Shown: positions 50,341 through 61,500 of the stretch, piece after piece
Layout: the number at the start of each line of letters is the position of its first letter
How positions within the stretch are numbered: the stretch's first letter is position 1
Assembly: GCA_033026295.1 (NCBI GenBank)
Contig: CM065176.1
Location: forward strand, 8,163,945 to 8,227,944
Origin: Channa striata
Lineage: Eukaryota; Chordata; Actinopteri; Anabantiformes; Channidae
Direction: 5' to 3'
DNA: 64,000 nt
Translations under genes and position numbers: made by a program
Notes under the pieces: generated by a model
Database searches by the model: none
What the model was told of the DNA's origin: nothing
The model's input: the letters and a program-made list of their open reading frames with translations, nothing else

Positions 50341-50520
50341 ATCACCAGACCACGGACCACATACTGGACGGGCAATCTAAGCAGGGGGAGCCGCTAACGA
50401 TCATGATGACGCAGATGATAACGAGAATGCAGACGATGATAAATACAGCCAAGATGAAGAAGATTATATGGGCCATAACCTCATTGGCATCAGTGCCAAA
50501 CCAATTTCTTCCCACAGTCA
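50341..50520 (-). other. Open frame with membrane-segment-like sequence, possible exon
   Basis: Read on the minus strand from 50518, one frame gives NWFGTDANEVMAH, a run of about 24 hydrophobic residues (IIFFILAVFIIVCILVIICV then IMIV), then SGSPCLDCPSSMW and a stop near 50364. Upstream, CTGCTCTGCTTTAAG could serve as a splice acceptor, and TCTG|GTGATG could be a donor. I do not recognise the protein. The + strand of the same stretch is an acidic Asp/Glu/Asn-rich frame, and the antisense of GAT/GAA-rich DNA is always hydrophobic. The membrane reading may therefore be an artefact. Confidence 0.25.
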
Positions 50521-50540
50521 CTTAAAGCAGAGCAGCCATC

Positions 50541-53500
50541 TGCATTATTTCACAGTCAATAGAGTTTACCCACCATTAGCGAATACCACTGACCGGTATC
50601 AGACAAGGATCATTTGCATGTTATGGTGCTGCCTTCGATTGATGGTCTCGGTTTCCATCAGCACATCTAGGGCATGTGGCTGATGGGCATTTAAGTAGAG
50701 GTCACATCAAGGTAACATCAAGGTGCACAACATTTCTTGTTCTTAGGCCTGAGATGATCAGGTACAAGCTAATACTCGGGTAAGAACACAACAAGCTCAT
50801 TACCTGGGAATGAAAAGGTTTTCACTGAGTAATGAGGAGATGCATTTTGCAAAGCTCAATAAAATGACTTTAAAAATGAATTTAAAAGATCATATTCTCA
50901 GGCAAGTTACATTGTAAAACCCTTAAAGTCATTGTTGATTCGTTTAAATCCTGTCCTGCTGACAACTTTTGATTTCTGTTTGTTGGTGCTTGTCAAAATT
51001 AATTTCTGACTTGCAGCATTTCTATCACTTGACAAACTTAGAGCAATGAAAATGCTGCATAACAATAATAAATAAAGCAGCCTAGCATTGCTAACAAAAT
51101 AATGTTTATTATGTGAGTTATATTATGTATAATGTGAGTTAAATCTCTCTGGTGTTATCCTCAGTTTAATAGCTTTCCCATTTCCAGCATCTTTAATGAC
51201 TTTTATTTCAAAAAATTACACTTTTTTTCTTTAACATATATTTAGTCTGTATGTTCTATTATTATGTAAATATTAGGCCGCCCAGTTGCCATATTTTGTA
51301 GCAGTTATAATGTGACATTGTCAGTGTTGGGATAATTTGAGGTTACAATCGGTGAAGAAATCAGTAAATATATAAATAAATAAATCATTGTTCAAGCAGA
51401 ACACCAGCTTCAGCAAGTGCTGAACTCCAACAGTAGAAATCCTGCTGTATGCAAAGTTTTTAAAATGTTCTGTGGACCGAAAAGCAAAAACACAGAAAGC
51501 ATGTCTCCTATTAGCGACACTGTATGTGCTGATAGTAGCTGTGAACTTACACTGACGGGCCTTAAACAGACATTTTGACCTTTAACACAGGCGTGCTGAA
51601 CAACATTAATATGGCAGCATGTGTTAGTCTCAGATGAACGTATCACGAGTGTCAGCTGCTGGATCAGGACTTACACACTGTAAATTAATCATACAGTAAC
51701 CCTCATTAATCCCATTCCTTCTACCTGTGCTTTTGATGTAATAACAACTGATACTGATTTGAAAATTTTAAACGTGACAGAAACAATTCAATGACACCAG
51801 GGACATTCATTAAATAAACAAATATTAAGATGCTGTAAACGAGCAAACTGTCAGCAGACACATTTCGTTGGAACGTTGGAACGTTCGAACTGCGAGCGCA
51901 GCTTTTCTTCTGGTCTTTTTCCCCATTAATTGCGGTTCTTCCTTTAACCAGCCACCCAACCTATTGCAAACCCGTTTAATTCAACCTGTGTCTCAAACCG
52001 TCGGAAACAAGTTTATTTGCATCACTCATGTGTGTGTTAGTGTTTCTGCCACCTTCCTCAGTGGGAAAGTGAAAATCCTTGCACAGATTTTGGCAGATCC
52101 AAGGGCAGCAGCATCCTCCACTGCCTCACCCTGAGGGAGATAACTGATGTCTGGAGGGTGAGAGGACAGAGGAGGAGATGAGAACGGGAGGAGACGGAGG
52201 ATGAGTCAATGGGAGGGGAGAAGAGGTGAATCTGACTACGAAGAAAATGACTTTAAAGGAGAAGCTGCGTGATGAGGATGGGATGAGAAAGAATAGATGA
52301 TGAAAAGGAGTTAAAAGGCTACAAATGGAAGTGCAGGGATAGTTAGTATGCACGCAGAGGTCTCCACGTACATTTCTGTCTTCTCATTATCCCTCAGAGT
52401 GAGCTGCAATGAAAAAAAAAAGGAGTGATGAAAAGAGTGGTGGTGATAAGAGCCTCTCCATCAGAACAAATGTTTATTCTAGCAAAATGAGGATGGAATA
52501 ACAAATGCTCTGTTTACTGTGCAGTACCACACTTTCATACCCAATCATACCTTTCTTTCATAGAACATTTTTGTCACAGTTTATGTTTATAGATTCCTGC
52601 TGTCAGACAATTCTTTTGACTATGACTCTGTAATCATTTGCTTAAATGCGGCGCGTGTCACTGGTCGATCTTTGATGTGCTGAAAAGGAGCAAACGAAGT
52701 CTCGAAAAGCTTTTGTTTTCTTTACAAGCTTCTTTCTGTGAGTGACGAGGATACTACATGAACACACTCTCTTCCAAATTTAGAGCAGATTGGCTTATTT
52801 TTACTTCACAGTATTTTTCTGACTCTGTTGCCCTGAGTTTGAGATGGGCAGGAAAAAGACAGGATGTCTTATACTTCTGTGTAATAATCTGACGTTAACA
52901 ATATCTGAGTAAATAGCTAAAGACAGTTGTTGGACTGACCGGGATTTTACTCCTTAACTTTTGCTTATTCAGTCATCAATATTATTGAAAAACCACTTTA
53001 GAAACAAAAGCTGCTGCATAAAAAAATTAACTCAGTGTCAATCAATTGAGCAGCTACACAACAATCCTCAGCTCTACAAACCATTTTATTATTATATTTC
53101 ATAAAAAAATGTAAATGCATAATACAGCCTAGAAATAAACATGTAGGTCTTTATCTAGCAAGTTAGGAATTTCTAAAAATTGCTATTTATTTTTAAAATA
53201 AAAATATAACTCTGTTAAGGATTAACCACCTGTCAGCACATCTATAAAGTAGTTAAAATCAGCTCCACCTTTATCATCAGTGCGTAATAAAACTACTGAC
53301 CTGTGGATTGTTCAACCGAGAGCAAACAGGAAGCCGCTTTCCTCACTGTTATTTGAGCAGGGCTGTCTAAATACATATGATCTTCACAAAATCCAATAGT
53401 GTATTTCAAAACTCCATTAGGTACTTTTTCGGAGACATTACAGTGATTGGTGGAGTAATCGGAGAATTCTTTCATTTTTAACAGCAACATGAGAGCTGAA

Positions 53501-53700
53501 ACCAAGACAAGGAAGTCAAACGAGCAGCAGCGTAAGAGGGAGCGGAGATGACATCGATGAAAGTGAGACAAGGTTTTAGAGTAAGAGAGACGAAGGAATG
53601 ATGGAGGAATTAACGAGCTTTTTATCTTTCACGGATGTTCAGAGCAGTGGGTGAATACCGTGTAACAGTCAGGTCCTCAACAATTCCTTTACAGAAGCAG
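50541..53700. other. Intergenic DNA, no gene recognised
   Basis: AT-rich. Purine-rich GGAGGA-type stretch at 52135-52330. No exon or named repeat recognised. Confidence 0.5.
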
Positions 53701-53749
53701 GATGTTTAAGACATGGGTCAACCCAACTCAAACCCTTTCAAACAGGAAG

Positions 53750-56150
53750 AGACAGGCCTCCCTCTTCCTCTCAGGTGAGCACAGAACAGGTGGTGCCTCA
53801 GCACCTACTTGTCAGCTCTCGTCTTCAAGCGGCTCTTGTCGGGCCAGACAGACGAAAGACGACATGGGTTAGTTTCTCTGATGTTGATGATCCCATGTCC
53901 GGATCCACGCTATTCACTAATTCCACACGCAGGACGGGACACCAAATACCTTTGGAGACTGTGTCCGTTCCCCAACCAACTAAATTACATAAACCAAAAA
54001 TGATTACAAGAGCAGGTAATCATATTAACTTAACTTGCAGAACAAAAACCTAAAACAATTAAATGTCTCTCTCATCTAAATCTGTTCAGTAAACGACTTG
54101 ATAAGTGATCATCAATTTGATTTATTTTGTCTTACTGAAACTTGGTTGCAGCAGAAGGAGTGTGTCAGTTTAAATGAGTCGACCCCACCAAGTCATATTA
54201 TCATGTTCCTAGGAGCTCAGGCTGAGGTGGAGGAGTAGCAGCAAACCATCACTCATGCTTACCAACGAACTCTAGACCTAAACATCATTTGACTTTACTC
54301 TGAGACATCTTGTGTTCTGTCTTTCAGTCCCTCATTCTGAATTTCTGGTTGAATTTTTTGTGATTTTCTAGCAGTCAGGTCATCATTATGGGCGACTTTA
54401 ACATTCACATAGATGCTGACAGTAACTCCCTCATCACAGCATTTACTTCATTATTAGATTAAATTTTCCCAAAATGTAAATGAAACCACTCATTGTTTGG
54501 TCACAGTCTACACCTTGTCTTTACATACGGCATTGAAACTGATAATTTAACAATATTTCCTCACAATTCTGTTTTGTCTGACCATTTTCTAACAACATTG
54601 AATTTACTTTAATGCATTATACATCAGTTAGAAGAAAGTTCCACTTCAGTAGGTGCTTATCTGAAAACACTCTGAAAACAATTTAAGGAAATGATCCCTT
54701 CATCATTTACTTCAACATGTACTTCAACTCGAAACTTTGCCCCTCTGAAAAAGAAGGCACTAAATCAGAACGGGCGATTTCGCAAATCACGAAAACTAGA
54801 CAGGAAGTGGCGTTCTACTCATTCGTAAAGCTAGACCAGCACATAAGAACAACCCCCGGTTTCTTTGAATCACTGTAGCCAGGCTGACTAAGAGCCATCA
54901 TTCAGTTAAGTCTTAACTCTGACTTCATGACTTTACGAATAAAATTGAAGATATTTGAAAAAAAAATCACCAGACAAATACAACAGAATTAGAATCATCA
55001 GTAAGTCCTCAGTCCCTTTTAGACTGCTTTGTGCCCATCGATCTTGATGAACTAACTTCAACTATTATTGCATCAAAACATGCTAGACCCTATTCCAGTT
55101 AGACTGCTCAAAGATGCTCTACCCTTATTAGACACGCTCGTATTAAATATCATTAATCTATCTTTACAAACAGGATATGTACCAAAGGCCTATAAGGTAG
55201 CTGTAATCAAACCTCTTCTTAAAAAACCTTGTTTGGATCCAGGTGTCTTAGCCAATTACACACCAATATCCAATCTCCCCTTTATTTGTAAAATACTTGA
55301 AAAAGTAGTTGCAAAACAATTATGTGACCACCTGCGCAGAAACGACAGGATTTAGAGTTCATCATAGCACAGAAACCCCACTGATCAAAGTCACCAGTAA
55401 TGTTCTTTTGATTTCAGATAATTTATATTTATATTTATATTTGCTCTGTTAGATCTTAGTGCTGCATTTGACACTATTGGTCACATTTTTTTATTACAGA
55501 GACTGGAACATGTAATTTAAATTAAAGGAATTGCACTAGGTTGGTTTACATCATATTTATCAGGTAGATTCCAATTTATTCATGTTAATGACTAATCTTC
55601 CAAAAAAGATTAGCTATAGAGCTCCACAAGGCTCCGTGTTAGGACCAATACTTTTTACTTCATATATGTCTCCTTTAGGCAACATTATTAGAAATCCCTA
55701 TATAAATTTCCATTGCTACACTGATGACACCCAGTTAAGTATATCTATGAAACCAGATGTTGTAGTTGTGCTTCTCCCTCTCTGTCTCCTTCTCTGTCCC
55801 TGTCCTCAGGTGTCCCCGGCCCTATTTTCACACAGGTGCTGCAGACACACTTTTCTATACTTCTTATCTGATCATGTGACCTCCATTAATAAGCTCATAT
55901 TCGGACAAAATCAGCCCCACTTTGGCCTGTTACAAAATTGGAGTCCTGTTGATTCATCAGCATTACCAAACTATTATAACATAATTACATGAGATCAGGG
56001 ACAGAGGACAATGAATGAGTATTTATGGTGTACTTGTTTTGTACTTCTAAGGATCTAGGACTTTTATAATGTTTGCATCACATGAGCGATAATGTTTTTG
56101 TTCTGTTTATACAGATTTTCCACTGTATTTTGTGTTTCTAGCCATTCAAA
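53750..56150 (+). mobile_element. Decayed L2-type LINE with endonuclease and reverse transcriptase remnants
   Basis: In order along the + strand and in shifting frames are pieces of a typical fish L2-like LINE ORF2. The APE endonuclease is seen as FVLLKLGCS / CLTETWLQQKE near 54127 and GDFNIHIDADSNS at 54392, with ETTHC... and TYGIETDNLTIFP near 54480-54560. The reverse transcriptase is seen as DPIPVRLLKDALPLL (55087), KPLLKKPCLDP, YTPISNLPFICKILEKVVAKQL (two joined pieces, 55258-55320), RAPQGSVLGPILF (55617) and HCYTDDTQLSISMKP (55712). In the catalytic motif Ala of 'YADD' is Thr (YTDD). Frameshifts and stops (e.g. 55353) kill it. The 3' end may be the A13 run at 56148-56160. Confidence 0.85.
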
Positions 56151-56160
56151 AAAAAAAAAA

Positions 56161-56864
56161 TCATTGTTCTGCTGCATAAATGCACAATAGTTCGTTGAAA
56201 ACAAAGTCTTCCTCAGCACGGATCACAAAATCACACAGATCCCACAGGGGATGCCCACTGCATCTCCTCTGTGCTGGTAAACAAGTCCTCGACCTTTTTC
56301 CACTCTCACATCTTCTGTGTGACTTATCTGCCCACATAGACAGATTGTATGGTTGCATCACACGTGCAGAAACAGACACGCACACACACACACTGTGACG
56401 CTTGCAGACACATTGCACAGAGAACGAAAGACATAGCGAGTGAGATGGAGAGAGTAGACTTCTCCTCCCACACACCTAGCTTTCTAAAACAGGCTCTGCG
56501 GCTCCTCTCCTCTGCTGTATCATTCCAAGCCTTTATGGACCTCTTGTTCCCAGTGTGAATTATTAAGCATCGCTCTACAAGTCCAGACAGGCTAGTGGAG
56601 ACGAGAGCATCTCTCAGACACTCAGCATCGAAGAAGAGAACTTCACTTGGTGCTTTTTAGCAGCACGTCCTTCTCAGCCCCGAGCAGGCCGTGCAAAATA
56701 TTGCAGAGGATGTAGGGTGGTGTTAAGGTGGGGGAACCCTCCTGCTTCATCAGTGTGGCCTCGTTTACATGTGCAGAACTACTCTTGAAATCAGTAATGA
56801 ATATTATGTGAGAAGAAACCTGATGTCAGCTAATAGAAGAGAGCAGAATCAATAAGCATCATGT

Positions 56865-56903
<39 letters not shown>

Positions 56904-59900
56904 TGAGTGCAGTAGTAGGGATAATCCTGTTACTACTACAGTTCTTTAAAGCACCAGGCTCTGATTTCATTAGGCTTCTCCAGCCACTGAGTCTTGGCAT
57001 GCCGAGGATTAGGTTGAATGGCTTTGTGATCTTTACTGCTTCCTTTCATGCTGTTTTAGCTCAGACTTCTCAGCGCTTGATAGCAGAAAACCCAGCTCAG
57101 TGCTCGCCACCACCCGTGGCGTGAGCCCAGTCATCTCTGCAACACCACTGAAAGCCCTGGTTGAGGTTGTTCATGTATTTACAAAATAATAATACTCAAA
57201 ACATGACAAAAAATAATCAAAGACATGGGCTGGATATAGTCATGAATTACAGGTTGAACTTGTGTCATTAAATATTTCTTCTCAGCTGTAAGAACAAGTC
57301 ATGTCTCTCTGTAAAGAAAAGCACTTCCACACATGCATTTTTATTAATACACACAGGAATTGTATGTGTTTGGAAATTTTTTGAACTGCTCCTTTAAAAG
57401 GTTTGATGAATTTTTCTGTGACATTAATGCTGACACACATCATTTGGTGTAGAAACCGGTGATGATGGAGACAGGACCTGCACAAAAGCGCAGAGAACAT
57501 CTTTTTGTTTGTCCAGTTTTTTTACTCGTTGGCTTCCTTCTGCTGCCCTGTTGGATGCCGCTTACTTCCACCTCAGCCGATGCTTTTTCAAGGTAATCAG
57601 CTCATCATGATGATTGACAAATGCTGGGGCAAGAAACCTGACCATCTGAGGGGGAGGAGGACACGGCTAAATATATCTTCCTTCGTGAAAGTGAAAAGTT
57701 GCAAATCGCACATTGGAGGGAACGCCACTGTCATACAAACAGGGCCTGCAGCCAACACGTTTATCGTATATAATATACCCTCAAAAATAACAGCTGAGAG
57801 GAATATGGAAGAAGTCTGGAGGTTTAACTGGAGAAACACAAACACACAATATCTGCCATTTCCAGAGGGTTGCAAACCACAAAGCATAATTTGTGTGGTG
57901 AATAGAATGAAGGGATTGGAAATTTTGGAAAGGGGATAAAAGAATTAATCTCAGAAAAGGTGGTGAAAGTACATTTCTTTCCGAACTCACTGCGATACAG
58001 TTTGTCCCAGCCGTTCTCCTGTGAACCAGCTAGTTTGCCAGCAGCAACGTCTTCCCTTGTTTGGCGTCTTGTGTGACAATTAGAGAGAACAGTTGGCCTT
58101 TCCCGCCCGTTCTCAGCTTAGCGCGCCACACGGCATCTCTGGCGTTCAGCAGTGATCAATGAGTGTAGGTTCATTTCTATTTAATGCACAATGTGGGAAA
58201 AGGGAAAAAGAGGGGGAGTGTGTGAAGGTGGGAAGAGACTTAGAAAGCAGGAAAGAGAAAAAAGGGACGTGATGAAATGGCAAAAACAGGGTAGAGAAAA
58301 CTGATGAAAGGGCTGATTTTATTTCATTGAATTTTTTTCTGGAGGCTTTCCTTTGGGCACCGAAAAATTTCAAGTAAATTCACTCCTGTTTCATCCCACC
58401 CTCTCTCTTTTTCAATCTCACGCACACTCATAGTTTTTTCGATCGGACATCTCTCAGGCTCGCTTTGAACATTGTTGCTTCCTGCCTGAGGTTAAAAGAG
58501 CATCGTTAAAATAGGAAAAAAAACTAAACAAATTAGCATCCCCATCGTTTTACAAGCTACTGGAATCGATGCGCCTCTCGTGTAGTTGGAGCCAGCAACC
58601 AGTTAGTTTTATTCACCCCATACTGAACGAACCAGCTGCCTGCAGGAGCTGAAATTGTATGTATGTGGACGTGAGATTTGGGCTTGATTTTCTGCTTTGT
58701 CTCCTTCTGCAAATAAAACATTAAGCATGTCATACATTTCTTTTAATCTGCATTCAGTGAATTGATTTTTTGGTGCATCGTGCTCATTTAATAAATCCAC
58801 GTATCTGAACCTGACGTCTACATCTGACCCGGTCACAATTTCAAAGAAACTTTTGAAATGCACTAGCTGAATAACACAGGAGAGGAGTGAGCCGCTTGCT
58901 TAGGCAGTTTCTGTGTATAGGCGATGATGGGATCAAATTTCTCTGCTCTCCACTTTCCTCTTCGCGCTTTTGTTTGCTCCATTAGTCGGAATCATTTGAG
59001 AAACTGGGTTATAAAGGTATGATGCATTATTGATGGTCAGCTCATGACATCCAGTCCAAACGAAGCCCGCTGTACGTGCTGGGTAGGGCTCAGCATGACT
59101 GACAGGTGTCGGTTTGTTTGGGTCTGTGTAGCTGCAGACCAGTCAAAGAGCCTCTGTAGGCCCACAACATTAGAACCTCTGCGCGTTACAGTCGAAGCTG
59201 CAGCTGATCAGAGCGATAACAGAGTTTGTTTGTGAGGCCACAGAGAGCAAAAAACATAGATGGAGCGAGTTGTTTTGGTTCTTCTGCGTCTTTCTTCTTG
59301 CTTTTCTTCTCGTTGTGCTTGCAGCTGACACGACTCGCCCCTGCTCGCTGCACTCCACTCCACACGTCGTGTTCTTGGGTGGGAATTAATTAGTGCTGCG
59401 GTTCGAGTTGGGACTGGGAGCGAGGCTGGAGAGGGAGCCGGGGACGTGCAGAGGGATTTGATGAGGATGTCGGGTTGTGGATGTGTTTGTGTGGGGGCCC
59501 TTTTACTGATAAACGCGCTCACAGCGCCAAGCTTTTTTTTTTCTCTTCCTCTTTTGCCTTGAGGTAGAGCTCAGCATTATGGGAAATATGCCTGTGAGTT
59601 AGAAGACAATAGCCTCTCTCACATCGTGTACGGCGAATACAAGCCGGATCCAACAGTTGATGAGTTAAGCTCAGGACTAAAAGAGAAGTTTAACACAAGC
59701 TTTGTAAAACTTTTTAAACTCGAATAAGCTCTTATTTATTGCGCCTTAGATGTGTTTTGAGGTTGGACAGAGCCACCAGCTGTTTCCACCTGTTCCATTC
59801 TTTCTGCTAAACCGACGCTTTTGTGAATTTTATCCCCTCTTCCTCTTTTAACAGAACTGTATCTTTTATTGTTTTGCTCACATTGTCTGGTGTACAGAGC

Positions 59901-61180
59901 TGTGTCCTGTGACTTATAACATCATAGCACATTTAGCCTCCACGAGATACTGTAAAAACGGACACATTTTGTATTTTGTTGAGCTGTTCTTACAGTACGC
60001 CCACGTTTTTGTGCGTTTCATTTCCCTCACAACCTCTCCTCTGGAGACTTTTAGTCAACCTGCGGAGATCCAGTTGTTTGCGTTGTCACTGAGGCAGCTG
60101 TGCCTGCGACTAACAAGCAGCGAGCAGTCCAGGTCGAGTCTAAATGAGCAATGCGAGTAGAAGCCACAACACTTTCGTGCCTCAAAAATGGGAGCAGAAC
60201 AGGCTCCAAATTGCCTCTGTGAATTCTTTTTCCTCCCCCCATTTCTGCAGTAAAAGTAATTTTACAATATACTTTAAGGCAGTTTTGGTGAGGGTAACAC
60301 ATTTTATGACGTATATTAAATCAAAATGTCGGCTCGAATGACCTGCTATTGCCAGCCTGTGTCACTGAGGAGAGGAGCAACTGGAGCTTTTAGTGTGGCC
60401 GACTTTAACGTGTGTTCACATGTAGGTGCTGCCACTCGCGTCACTGGCAGCTACACACAAACTGTGTGGCAGTGCATGTACCGACGAGGCCAGTACACAT
60501 GGTGTGTGTAGTTACAACAAAATAACCTGTTTTTGGTTGTATCCACTGTTTTAGAGCAATGGAAAGTAAAATGGGATGAAGTGGAGGCACAGACTGAAAA
60601 GGAAGACGCCATAATGACAGACATTGTTGTCACAGGAAGCCAGACGGAAAGCCGGGTAATCCATTTCAGTTGTGATTGAAGGCTCAGATGAGCGGGAACA
60701 AACAGGCGGGTGTGTGTGATCTGTCTTATAGCAACCAGCCGTGGACATACGCTCTGCTTTAGGCCACAGCGCAGAGATGGACGGATTCAACAGGCCCAAA
60801 TTGTCTGTGTCCTCACCTCCTCAGCGCCTTCACTGCTTTGTTTCCGCCTCTGTCACAGACACTGAGTGTTTGCTTCTGCCTCTGGCAGTAAAAGCGCGGT
60901 CACATCCCCCCAATCCCACCATCACTTATGTTAAAAATGACCACTTGACATGCGTTATGACATGCTGACATATTTAGAAGCGACGCTTTGATTAACAATG
61001 AGCACAGCTGACACACACAAACACACACACACACACACACCAGGCTGCCCAGATTACAGAAATGTACACACAACCTCTGGAGAGACACGGTGGCATGTAG
61101 CACAGCCGCTGGCCAGCGTGTTCTGATATTAGCATAATGCAACACGTGCAAAAATGCACGTCAGGCTGCGATCCAGCGTC
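56161..61180. other. Intergenic DNA, no gene recognised
   Basis: It has (TG)n at 56867-56900, (CA)n at 61020-61040 and a somewhat GC-richer block at 59395-59530. A 144-codon frame at 57505-57939 has no recognised similarity. No exon I can support. Confidence 0.5.
56867..56900 (+). repeat. (TG)n microsatellite (about 17 units)
   Basis: Uninterrupted TG tract followed by GAGTGAGTG. Confidence 0.94.
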
Positions 61181-61189
61181 TCTTTCGGT

Positions 61190-61500
61190 GAACTCCTGTC
61201 TTTTCCTGGTTTATTTGGACATTCTGTTTCCAGTCACCACGTGTCCTTGAACTTTCTCTCCATTCGCCATCACCTAACATTTCCCACCTACTCACACACC
61301 TGCTCCCAGTTTCCTCATCACTGCTCACACACACACTCTCTCTCTATATATACATATATATATGTACCAATCTTCTCCACCTGCTCCCTGCCAGATTGTG
61401 GAGTTCCTCGTGTTCTCTAGTGGCTAGACTCTTGCCAAATCTGCCTGTTGCCTGTTTTTGGACTTCCTTTATGGACTTTGCTCTTTCTGGGTTTGGCAAA
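61190..61500. repeat. LTR-like or dispersed repeat remnant
   Basis: The stretch CACACCTGCTCCCAGTTTCC, then CA/CT and TATATA runs (61340-61365), 'CACCTGCTCCCTGCCAG' and 'GCCTGTTTTTGGACTTCC' resembles a family of fish LTR-like repeats in word content. No TG...CA ends or target duplication were found. Class uncertain. Confidence 0.35.

Noticed and set aside
57505..57939. 144-codon + strand frame
   Set aside because: No recognised domain. An antisense 96-codon frame overlaps it, and its length is compatible with chance.
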